A stretch of 54,279 nucleotides of DNA, from the NCBI GenBank assembly GCA_029556615.1, contig JAKQDD010000074.1:1-54279 (forward strand), in the 5' to 3' direction. The position numbers and the translations under genes were made by a program. Below are positions 9,301 through 16,980 of the stretch, in pieces. The stretch is from Verrucomicrobiota bacterium. GTDB lineage: Bacteria; Verrucomicrobiota; Verrucomicrobiia; Limisphaerales; J093. How positions within the stretch are numbered: the first letter of the stretch is position 1; every line of letters begins with the position of its first letter. The notes beneath the pieces are model-generated. The model was not told the DNA's origin. It saw only the letters and a list, made by a program, of their open reading frames with translations, and did not search any database.

Positions 9301-11337
9301 CGCCACACAGGACGCGCCAGCGACGCCATCCCCGTCTACACCAGCGCCCTGGCCACACCCGACGTCCCGTGGCCCAAGGCCGCCGCCGCTCTCGAGACTC
9401 TCGCCACTTCCCTGCCCGGCAACCCCGAAGTCGCCTGCCTCTGGCTCCAAGCCAGCGCCCGCGTCGCAACCCCCGATCGCCTGCCCGATCTGATCGATCA
9501 GGCCGGCTCCCTGATCGCCATCCCAGGGCTCTCCTCCAGCCTGCTCCTCCAACTGCTCGCCGATTGCGCCTTCATCGAGTCCCGCGCCACCGATCGCGAG
9601 AACGTCGCCCTCCCGGCCGCCCTGCGCCAGGCGGAAATCCAAACACGACTCGGCGATCCCGCTTCCGCCGCCCGCACCCTGTGCCGCACCCTCGAACGCT
9701 GGCCCAAGGCCGCACCCGCCATCGCCGCCTTTTGCGTGCAACTCGCACCAACCACGACCGCCGCGGCCGCCCTCTCCGAACCGCTCGCCCGAGCCCGGTT
9801 TGCCCAGGGGGATTGGGAGAGCGGCGTCACCGCCTTGCGGGAATGGGTGCGATCCGACCCCGCCTGCCGCCATCAAGCCGACGCTCTGGCAGCCGCCGCG
9901 GCCGCCAACGCCCCGCCCCAGCCGCGCGAATCCCTCGACCAGTTCCGGCTCGCCCTCGCCCTCGAAGCCGGCCAGTGGGAGGACGCCACACCGCGCGCCG
10001 CCACCTTGCTCCGTCAGCACGGCGAGCAGGGCGCCCGAACGCTGATCGCCCTCTGCCGCGAATACCAGGTGCTTGAACGCGGGTCTCCAGCCCTCATCTA
10101 CCTCTGGTGCGACGCCTGCGACCGCCTCGGAGACGTCGAAGGCAGCCTCGACGGCTTGCGCGCCATCGCCCAACAGGACCTCGCGGCTCACGCCACCACC
10201 CTCCGCGCACGCGCCCTCGACCACGCCCGCGCCGGCCGCTCAACCCAGGCGGTCACCACCTTCCTCGGCGACCTCGCCGCCCAGGCCGCAGATTGGCCCG
10301 CCGCCGCCGCCGCCTACGCACAAGCGGTCGAGATGCCCAATGCCAACCTGTCCCGCTTGCGCGAGGCGTTGATCGCCATCCTCTCCCATCAACCCGCCAA
10401 CCCCGACGCGCTCTGCGCCCTCGCCCGATGCGATTGGAAAAACTCCCAGCCCGCCCTCGCCGCCCGCTGGTACCAGCAGGCCGCCGCCTCACCCCATCCG
10501 CCTCCGCTCCCCCGCCTCCGCGAACTCTGCCACGACTTTCCGGATTGCGCCGTCGCCTGGTTCGTGTGCGGTGAAACAGCCTTCCAGGCCGAAGACTTCA
10601 CCCTGGCGTCCGAATGCCTCGCCCTCGCCCTCGACCGCCCCGGACTCGAACCGCCCGAAATCCTCGCCGCCCGGAAGCGCCTCGCCGATTGCCACGCCCG
10701 ACAGGGACGCTTCGATGACGCGATCGACGCCCTCCGCAGCGCGCTGGATCTCGCGCCGGATGACGATGACGCCGCACGGCGCCTCATCAGCCTCTTCTTC
10801 GAAAAGAACAGCGCCCAGATCCGGGCCCTCGAACAACGCCTCGACCAGGAAGGGCACACCGCCGAAATCCTCTTCGAGCTCGGCGAGTTGCGCAGCGCCC
10901 GCGGCGAATACACCGAGGCCGTCCAGCAGTTCCGCCGGATCCCGCACGATCACCCCCTCGCCCCACGCGCCCTCGTGGCCCTCGGCAAGTGCCACCTCGC
11001 CCTCAACGAATGCCACCTCGCCGTCACTGCCCTCCAAGCCGCTCTCGCTGCCCAACCCGCCGTCGACGATCGCCGCGAGGCGCTCTACCAGCTCGGCATC
11101 GCCCATGCCCGATTGCTCGAACATGACCTCGCTGCCACCGCCTTCCAAACCCTTTGCCAGGAATGCCCCGAGTACCGCGACGCCGCCGACCAGCTCCGCC
11201 GCTGTCGCCTGCAGCAACACGATGGCCATGCCTTCCACCAGGCCGATGTCCCCTTTGACCTCGTGGCCGCCTGGCGGAAACTCTGCCCGCCCGAACCCCC
11301 ATCGCCTCCCAACCCCACTCGCCCGACCCGCGAATGA
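6376..11337 (+). CDS. Very large TPR-repeat protein
   Basis: This gene encodes 1653 aa from a GTG start at 6376. That start is preferred because GGAAAGG lies about 9 bases upstream, and because the open frame before it reads as Pro/Arg/His-rich non-coding translation. The protein is Ala- and Leu-rich and almost wholly alpha-helical by eye. It has many degenerate TPR-like helix pairs, for example ARARALLARCWLQLGHPREA and, near the C-terminus, LFELGELRSARGEYTEAVQQ and ALVALGKCHLALNECHLAVT. There is no signal peptide or transmembrane segment, so it is probably a cytoplasmic scaffold. No enzymatic motif was found. It overlaps the next gene by ATGA and heads a three-gene operon. The function is unknown; TPR superhelices usually assemble other proteins. 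Confidence 0.8.
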   Translation: MFKRLKGFGSFLGRDFGSVRARATKLKDTEGPSAAIVFLHEALGKPADKVPAAALEGYVRCWLLCGSCEAEHGLSAGEPQKTRDGLHTLSWLARQFRSYWLTSEPGLKGLLREISGFLERALAAPWTLDQKRRLFLPELCALASLWNQAGEPRTGMDLCLKGQSLFPNDPSLVLLHAESQAGLGRFDECLSALERVLQSESPIESPGLIITLLQQAERSTVPAQAHLGRALLATLYCRIERWDQAFETATRAHGLLGDDLDDSSLQALLVSAIRVGRRSEFLEHTRRFLPRPLAPHIASAVLGVLGHLEDPRAPAADLQGARVALSLRAGRNQEALDTLARCLADHPAAAPELAAWCRLGGAETANDPALLLSLASLLVRTHATDEGLGVLLRLASGPCSPDALEESIRLARAVHTQSPANPVATDCLARLLLRHGDLEEALELARALLKIPGSSRLVADLCREVSNHAQLQGRHPLCLAALQLQIDLRLQDDDPAAALNDIQSLVQHPAATLEHLLVGASSLRRLLNNPSAELETRILLGEILTRAVSPKPAAEHFIAAILANPPPRLLERACAGLAHVWNKAADPARARALLARCWLQLGHPREARTPLLECVAARQPEADSLLDLLRARITTEHREPDWLTLSLDAEIAFGDPTRLAAVLESVDRLLDNSPEDAVLVERYALEIEQRTEHPELRTAAILTQARSMIRRRDLDAFQSWAQNLSTRHTPEIRTAVANAVEPAAASLTSAERARFFLCLGSLFQEGNAAEAEHAAACYKKAAEEDPAGLLPALLSATLDLARRDPGCIQALLVAFALAGKLGQASALPPDVIRLLARLPIESLAEARDLLEPLAADPAAPHLRLAVARCDRRLHRHAQAVESYRQLAQSRTTACQQMAADDLRDWLDTEPERLEVLIALADALLALGQIPKARDIMLDWVVRHPTQAEPCLSRLESLQSHTTSTWEDRFAWAEALRHTGRASDAIPVYTSALATPDVPWPKAAAALETLATSLPGNPEVACLWLQASARVATPDRLPDLIDQAGSLIAIPGLSSSLLLQLLADCAFIESRATDRENVALPAALRQAEIQTRLGDPASAARTLCRTLERWPKAAPAIAAFCVQLAPTTTAAAALSEPLARARFAQGDWESGVTALREWVRSDPACRHQADALAAAAAANAPPQPRESLDQFRLALALEAGQWEDATPRAATLLRQHGEQGARTLIALCREYQVLERGSPALIYLWCDACDRLGDVEGSLDGLRAIAQQDLAAHATTLRARALDHARAGRSTQAVTTFLGDLAAQAADWPAAAAAYAQAVEMPNANLSRLREALIAILSHQPANPDALCALARCDWKNSQPALAARWYQQAAASPHPPPLPRLRELCHDFPDCAVAWFVCGETAFQAEDFTLASECLALALDRPGLEPPEILAARKRLADCHARQGRFDDAIDALRSALDLAPDDDDAARRLISLFFEKNSAQIRALEQRLDQEGHTAEILFELGELRSARGEYTEAVQQFRRIPHDHPLAPRALVALGKCHLALNECHLAVTALQAALAAQPAVDDRREALYQLGIAHARLLEHDLAATAFQTLCQECPEYRDAADQLRRCRLQQHDGHAFHQADVPFDLVAAWRKLCPPEPPSPPNPTRPTRE

Positions 11338-12563
11338 GCCTCCGCATCCAACCCCCCGGCGGGCGTCGGGGCACTCCACGCGGCCGCGCCACCACCGGGC
11401 CCGTCCCCGAGACGCTCCTCCAGGAATTGGGCGATCTCCGTGCAACCGTCGCCTCCCTCGGGGAAGAGATCACCGGCCTGCGGACTGAGCAGGCAGACTC
11501 CCAACGCCAACTCGCCGAACTCAAAGAGCAAACCACCGCTCAAGCCGCCCGCACCAGCGCCCTCGCCGAAGAACTCCGACGCGGCGCCGCCGCCCTCGCC
11601 GTCGTCAACCGGGCGCTGACATCCCTCCTCGAACAGTCGGACCGCCATCAGCAAGCCCTGGCCGCCGCATGGCGTGAACAGCAGGACCAGCTCCACTCCG
11701 CTCTCGAGAACCTCGAAGCGCGGACCCGGCAGACCCGCCAGCTCGTCCAGGACCTCGAATCCGCCGACGCCAGCCGCCGACAGCAACTCGAACAACAGCT
11801 CCAGCACTTCGGCGATTCGCTCGAAGGCACCGGAACCGCTGTCTCCCGCGGACTCGAGGCGGTCACAAGCCGCGTCTCACGCCTGGAACGGCTCGAACAG
11901 GACGCCAAAAACCACCTCGACCCCGCCGTCCATCGCCTCCAACAACAACTCCAGACGCTCACCCAGGCCCTCGCCGGCATCGAGGCCGCCACCGCCAACG
12001 TCCTCCGCCAGAATGACCGAGTCGCCGCGGCACAAAAAGCCGCCGAAAGCCGCGTCGCCCACGCCCGGGCCCGGCGCCTCAATAACCTCGGACTCCGCTG
12101 CCTCGCCTCGCACGATCCTGACTCGGCAGCCGGTTGCTTCGAAGAAGCCTGTCAACTCGCCCCCGATCACCCCCAGCCCCGCTTCAACCTCGCGCTGGCT
12201 TGTTTCCAGCAGGGGGATTACCCCCGCGCCGCCGCAACACTCAACGCCCTTCCGCCTGATATCCATCGCCAACCCGAAACCCAGTTCCTCCACGCACTCA
12301 TCGAACTGGCCAGCGGCAATCCCGAGGCCGCCCGGCAAAGCCTCGCCCGCATCCGTGGCACCCTGGCTGACGCCCCAGCCCTGCAGTCCGCCGCAGGACT
12401 CGCCTCCTTGCTCAGCCACGACACGCCCGGTGCCGTCGCCGCCTTCCACCGGGCCATCCGCACCGCTATGCCCGCCAGCCCGCCTCCCACGCTTCTCGAA
12501 GCCCTTGCTCCCCGCGTCCAGCCCCCCGCTAATCCCCAGCAAGGCGCGCCTCCGACCCGATGA
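11334..12563 (+). CDS. Coiled-coil plus TPR protein (second gene of TPR operon)
   Basis: This 409-aa protein starts inside the stop codon of the preceding gene (ATGA), so translational coupling is likely. After a short basic, Gly/Arg-rich head, residues of about 25-245 are rich in Gln, Glu, Arg and Leu with heptad spacing, as in a long coiled coil (LQELGDLRATVASLGEEI, LRTEQADSQRQLAELKEQ). From about residue 250 there are TPR-like helices (LNNLGLRCLASHDPDSAA, FNLALACFQQGDYPRAAATL). No membrane segment or catalytic motif is seen. The third gene has the same coiled-coil-then-TPR layout, so the two are probably paralogous partners that oligomerise together. Function unknown. Confidence 0.75.
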   Translation: MSLRIQPPGGRRGTPRGRATTGPVPETLLQELGDLRATVASLGEEITGLRTEQADSQRQLAELKEQTTAQAARTSALAEELRRGAAALAVVNRALTSLLEQSDRHQQALAAAWREQQDQLHSALENLEARTRQTRQLVQDLESADASRRQQLEQQLQHFGDSLEGTGTAVSRGLEAVTSRVSRLERLEQDAKNHLDPAVHRLQQQLQTLTQALAGIEAATANVLRQNDRVAAAQKAAESRVAHARARRLNNLGLRCLASHDPDSAAGCFEEACQLAPDHPQPRFNLALACFQQGDYPRAAATLNALPPDIHRQPETQFLHALIELASGNPEAARQSLARIRGTLADAPALQSAAGLASLLSHDTPGAVAAFHRAIRTAMPASPPPTLLEALAPRVQPPANPQQGAPPTR

Positions 12564-12587
12564 AGCACGCAGTCCAGAGGCCCCACC

Positions 12588-13640
12588 ATGACTGAACCCC
12601 GGATCTCCATCTACAAGTCCCCAGCCCCCTCGCCCTCCAGCCAGGAAACCGGTTCGCTAGCCGGAGAAGCCGCCCGCCTCGCCGCAACCGCCGATGCCCT
12701 GATCCGCAGCCTCGCGGAACGCCTGACTTCGCTCGCCACGCAACTCGATGCCATCCGCCAGCAGGAAAAAGCCCACCTCGACGCTCAGGCCCGCGACTTC
12801 AATCAGGTCCACGACTGGATCCTGCATCAGGCCCGCGCCCGCGCCGAAACCACCTCGCCGTTGCAGGCCAACCTCGATCGCCTCCAGGCAATCGCCGCCC
12901 ACCAAACCCGAGCCCTCACCGAGAGCATCAACAACCTCGACACCGCCTCCGCCCAACTCGAAGCCGCCGCCAGTCAACGCACCGACACCCACCAGACCTA
13001 TCTCGCCGAAATCGCCCGGAGCCTGCGGCTCGCCAGCGAAGGCGCCCGCGGACTCGGCCACGACTTGACCCGATGGTCCGCTCAATCCTCCCTCCTGGCC
13101 GATGCCCTCGAGCGCACAGCCCGCCCCATGAACGACGCCAGCGCCCGAGAGGAGAACCTGGCAGGCTGTCACGCTCTCCAACTGGGTGATCCAACCACCG
13201 CCGCCCGGCACTTCCAAAACGCCCTCCTCCATCAGCCCTCCCCCCAGTGCCTCGATAACCTCGCACTGGCCCATCTCGCCGCCCAACGCCCCGCCGACGC
13301 CCTGCGCACCCTCGACGATCCCCGCGCCGCCACGCTCCCTTTCGCCACACTCCAGGCACGACGATCCCGGACCGCCCTCGATTCCGCTGACCCCGCTCGC
13401 AGCCTCGAGGAAGCCGAAGCCGGCCTCCGCGCAGACCCCGACAACGCCCCCCTCCTGCGCCTTGCCGCCACCGCTGCGCTGGCCATGGGACGCGCAGCCA
13501 CCGCGTTGCGGCATCTCCGCCGTCTCTGCGCCCTGTCCCCCAACGGTGGCGCCCCGCTTGCGCCAAACACCGAGCCCGAGGCGCTCTTGGCCCATCGCCT
13601 CGTCCGCCTTGCCAAGACCGTTCGCGATGACTGCCGGTAG
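12588..13640 (+). CDS. Coiled-coil plus TPR protein (third gene of TPR operon)
   Basis: This 350-aa protein begins 24 bases after the previous stop, with AGAGG about 7 bases before the ATG. Residues of about 20-185 form an extended helical/coiled-coil region (LIRSLAERLTSLATQLDAIR, RALTESINNLDTASAQLEAA) that resembles the signalling or stalk helices of chemoreceptor-like and myosin-like proteins. Residues of about 190-345 are TPR-like (NLAGCHALQLGDPTTAARHF, LDNLALAHLAAQRPADALRT). The architecture matches the 409-aa neighbour. It is predicted to be cytoplasmic and to act with the other two TPR proteins. Function unknown. Confidence 0.75.
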   Translation: MTEPRISIYKSPAPSPSSQETGSLAGEAARLAATADALIRSLAERLTSLATQLDAIRQQEKAHLDAQARDFNQVHDWILHQARARAETTSPLQANLDRLQAIAAHQTRALTESINNLDTASAQLEAAASQRTDTHQTYLAEIARSLRLASEGARGLGHDLTRWSAQSSLLADALERTARPMNDASAREENLAGCHALQLGDPTTAARHFQNALLHQPSPQCLDNLALAHLAAQRPADALRTLDDPRAATLPFATLQARRSRTALDSADPARSLEEAEAGLRADPDNAPLLRLAATAALAMGRAATALRHLRRLCALSPNGGAPLAPNTEPEALLAHRLVRLAKTVRDDCR

Positions 13641-13662
13641 GGCGCGCTGTCCCGAGCGCGCC
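13641..13662 (+). repeat. REP-like hairpin after the TPR operon
   Basis: GGCGCGCT at 13641-13648 pairs perfectly with AGCGCGCC at 13655-13662 across a 6-nt loop, directly after the stop codon of the third TPR gene. AGCGCGCCGGC then recurs as a direct copy at 13672-13682. The position and form fit a repetitive extragenic palindrome that could also act as a 3' mRNA end. No T-run follows, so it is not a classic intrinsic terminator. The remaining bases to 13777 hold no gene. Confidence 0.5.
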
Positions 13663-13777
13663 GGCCAGTTCAGCGCGCCGGCTTGTCACGCCGAAGCCTT
13701 GGCGAAGGCGGATGCGCCGGTTCGGCTCGACGGTGTTGCCCCGACAAGACTGTGCGCGTTGACTGCATTCAGGCCTT

Positions 13778-16700
13778 TCAGGCCGGCGGTTGCAGGGCCG
13801 ACTCGCCCGCCGTGGGCTCACCCGGATTCGTCGGGCCGGCGAAGAAACGCTGATAGAGCGCGGACGCGAGTATCGAGATCACGGCCACGCCCAGAAAAGC
13901 CCCAATCCGGTAAAGCGCCGACAACCGGACCAGGTCGTGAAAGAAAAGCTTCAGCACCGTCACCCCCAGCAGCGACAGGCCCGCATACCGCACCGCCGGC
14001 AACCGCCGCACCACGCCCACCACCAGGAGCATCAACGCAAACAAAGACCAGGCAATCGAATAGGTCATGTCCCGGGCGAAATCCCCCGAGAACTGGAACG
14101 TCAACACCGGGCCCTTCGCGAAGTAATCCGCTATCTCGATGTTCACCAGCAGGAATACCAGAATCGTGCCCCCCGTGTACAATGCCGGTGCTCCCCGCCG
14201 ACGCCAAGCCGTCTCCCGCGGCTCCATCAACAGCCTGCCGCCCAAAAACAGACAACCCGCAACTGCCCCGTACGCGTACAAGTACCAGTTCCATACCGGC
14301 ACCGCCCCGCGCGCGTGATAGTCGAAAACCGCCGGGTTCAACGCCAGCCGCACAAACGCCACCGCCAGCAGCCCCCAACCCACATACCGCAGCCCGGTAT
14401 GCGAAAGCCGACGATACAACCACAACAATGCCACTCCCTCGAGCGCCCAGCCCAGCGTGATCCACTCCTTCTCGTATTGTACAGGAACGATCAGCGCGAT
14501 GAAGAACAGCGCGCTCCCGCCCAGCCAACTCAAAATCGCTGTCCGTGCCCCGGATTCGCCAGGAACCACCCGGACCGCCGCCGCGAGCGCCCCCACCATC
14601 AACACCCCAAAGCCCGCAGGTACCAATCCCATCACATCATTCGGGTACGCCGCCCGGATCATCCGATGGACCATCAGGTATACCAGCGGCCCCGCCAACG
14701 CCGCCGTCGCCCACGCCGCCACCCCATCCCCCAAAACCCTCCGGCACACAAACGGATATGCCACAAACAAAAGCGTGAAGCCCAACGCCCATGCCAGGGG
14801 AACCCCGGCAGCGCTCGCCGAAAACCGCGCGCCATACCACACATACTCGAGTGCCAGCACCCCCCCTAACGCCACGCCCGCCAAGACCCCCATCCGCAGC
14901 CATCGTCCCAGCCCCAGCAACAACACCGCCAACAATAACGCTAGCCCGTACACCGCCGAAGGATCCGTCATCGGCAGCCGTGCCACAGTCAAAACCAACA
15001 CCGTAAAGGGCAGCGCTGCCGACGCCGACGGCAACGCCGCCAGCGATTCCTCCCGGCTCGCCACCCACGGCTGTAGCCCCCCTCCCGCCCGCCGCGCCAG
15101 CATCCGCGCCCCCCCGATCACGCCCGCACCATAAAACAACAACGCACAGCCACCCGTGACCGCCAGAATCTCCGGAAGCACCAACGTCTCCGCCGGACCC
15201 CGCACAATCCACATCGCCGCCACTCCCATCGTCAGCGCCAGAGCCGCCAGCACCCCCCCCACCGCCCCGGACACGAACGCCAGGCCGATCGCCAGGACAT
15301 CCAGCGCCAGCACCGCCGGCCAGAAGCCCCACGGGAGATCCATCGCCCGCGCCACCGGCCAGAGCGCCAGACCCAAACCCAGCACCGGAAACCAATGCCC
15401 CCACGCCACCGGCACCGTGCCCGGCCGCAGCCACTGCAACACCGCAGGGAATACCGTGTGCAGGAGCGCCAACGCCAAAGTCCCCCCCAACACCCAGTTC
15501 AACGTCTCCGGCGCCAGATGCCATGTCGTCCAACTCCCCCAGACCACCGTGGCCACCACGCCCGCAGCCGTTTGGGCCGCGTGCATCCGCGATTGTTGCA
15601 GAGCCAACACCAGAAGCGGCAGGTCCGCCGCCAACAACAGGCTGAGAACCCAGCCCGGACGCAAACCGATCCCCTCGAGATCAGCCACCCAGAACAGAGC
15701 GAACCCGAACGTCACAAACGGCAGCACCAGAGCCGAACCCCGCAGCCATGGACTCCCCTCCCCGCGCCGTTCCGCAATCCACGCCCCCGCCACAAAGATC
15801 AGGTTGAACAGGGCGAGCACGACGAGAATGACCATCGCCTTCTCGATCGCAAAGAACCGCGATACCCACCCCAGCTGCGTGAACACCGTTCCCACCACCC
15901 CGAGCATGGCCAGGTGAGACCAGCGCCGCCTCAACGCCACGGCAACCAAACCCGCATCCAGGAGCGCCACGTACCCGAACAAGGCCAGGGCGCGATCCTC
16001 GACCGTCGCCAGCAACGGCGGTGTTACGAAACCGCCCACCAATCCCAGGATCGCCACCACCTGCGCGTTCAACCGGACCGACAGCACGAAGGCCGTCACC
16101 GTCACGGCTACCATCAGGCCAAAGGTCACGGGCTGGCTCGTGAAATGGTAATACGCCTGGCAGGCGTAGCTCACCGCGTACAGGATCACAATCCCCGTCG
16201 CACAAAGCGTCTGCGACGTTGCCTCGTAAGCCCGGCGCTTCAACACCACACCCCCCGCCACCAAACCTAGCCCCGTCCCAAACCCCAGCCCCACGCGGAT
16301 CGTCGGTGAGATCCAGTTGTTCTCAAAAGAGTACTTGATGAAGAACGCAACCGCCAGAAACAGCGCAAACCCGCCGATCCACGCGAATAGCTTCACCCCC
16401 ATGAACCGTTCCCATTCGATCCCACCAAACCACCCCGCCGGCTTCCGCTGCGGCGCCTCACCCACAGCCGCGCATGGCGTTTCCGCCACTGCCGGCGTCG
16501 GTGTCGGGACCAAAACCCCCGCTCCTGCCGTCTCGCGGGTCTCGCCCAGGGGTGGCGGCGAGGCGGGCAACGGCGCGGGAACCGCCTCGGGCGCCGGCGT
16601 TGGCACCGATGCATCCGCAGGAATCCGGTCGCCCTGCGCCGCCGCTTCTGCTTCCAATCGGTCGAGCCGACAGGCCATCGACCGCAGTTCCGCCTCGCTC

Positions 16701-16795
16701 TGCCGGACACGACCGTGGAGCCGCACCAGGACGCCCACCAGAACAACCGGGGCGATCAACAGCAGTCCGATGATGAGGGCAGGGATCATGGCCAT
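13778..16795 (-). CDS. DUF2339 domain polytopic membrane protein
   Basis: This 1005-aa protein has an N-terminal transmembrane helix (IPALIIGLLLIAPVVLVGVL), a short coiled coil with LDRLEAEAAAQ, and a Pro/Ala-rich linker (about residues 60-125). The DUF2339 signature follows: GGIEWERFMGVKLFAWIGGF and then AVAFFIKYSFENNWISPTIR. The rest is a long series of hydrophobic helices, more than twenty by eye, ending near the C-terminus. This is the expected length and layout for the family, whose function is unknown; it probably resides in the inner membrane. It lies downstream of the giant 3275-aa gene on the same strand, separated by 185 bases with no gene. Co-transcription is possible but not shown. 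The ATG at 16789 is an equally good start. Confidence 0.85.
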   Translation of the reverse strand: MAMIPALIIGLLLIAPVVLVGVLVRLHGRVRQSEAELRSMACRLDRLEAEAAAQGDRIPADASVPTPAPEAVPAPLPASPPPLGETRETAGAGVLVPTPTPAVAETPCAAVGEAPQRKPAGWFGGIEWERFMGVKLFAWIGGFALFLAVAFFIKYSFENNWISPTIRVGLGFGTGLGLVAGGVVLKRRAYEATSQTLCATGIVILYAVSYACQAYYHFTSQPVTFGLMVAVTVTAFVLSVRLNAQVVAILGLVGGFVTPPLLATVEDRALALFGYVALLDAGLVAVALRRRWSHLAMLGVVGTVFTQLGWVSRFFAIEKAMVILVVLALFNLIFVAGAWIAERRGEGSPWLRGSALVLPFVTFGFALFWVADLEGIGLRPGWVLSLLLAADLPLLVLALQQSRMHAAQTAAGVVATVVWGSWTTWHLAPETLNWVLGGTLALALLHTVFPAVLQWLRPGTVPVAWGHWFPVLGLGLALWPVARAMDLPWGFWPAVLALDVLAIGLAFVSGAVGGVLAALALTMGVAAMWIVRGPAETLVLPEILAVTGGCALLFYGAGVIGGARMLARRAGGGLQPWVASREESLAALPSASAALPFTVLVLTVARLPMTDPSAVYGLALLLAVLLLGLGRWLRMGVLAGVALGGVLALEYVWYGARFSASAAGVPLAWALGFTLLFVAYPFVCRRVLGDGVAAWATAALAGPLVYLMVHRMIRAAYPNDVMGLVPAGFGVLMVGALAAAVRVVPGESGARTAILSWLGGSALFFIALIVPVQYEKEWITLGWALEGVALLWLYRRLSHTGLRYVGWGLLAVAFVRLALNPAVFDYHARGAVPVWNWYLYAYGAVAGCLFLGGRLLMEPRETAWRRRGAPALYTGGTILVFLLVNIEIADYFAKGPVLTFQFSGDFARDMTYSIAWSLFALMLLVVGVVRRLPAVRYAGLSLLGVTVLKLFFHDLVRLSALYRIGAFLGVAVISILASALYQRFFAGPTNPGEPTAGESALQPPA

Positions 16796-16980
16796 GGGAT
16801 CAGGCGATTGCTGAACCAGGGTGACTCACGGGCGCACTCTACGCCCCGCCCCAACCGCAGCGCCAATCGATAAACCGCGCGAGCCGATGCATTGCATCAA
16901 TGACTGTTCCTCGCCGATTCAGGACGGAGCACAGATTGCAGTCCCCGCGAAGCCGCGATGCGGCCACGATCATCGGCCGG

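Noticed and set aside
16796..16980. tRNA or small RNA between the DUF2339 gene and the giant gene
   Set aside because: No cloverleaf, TTCRA-type loop or other RNA signature was found.
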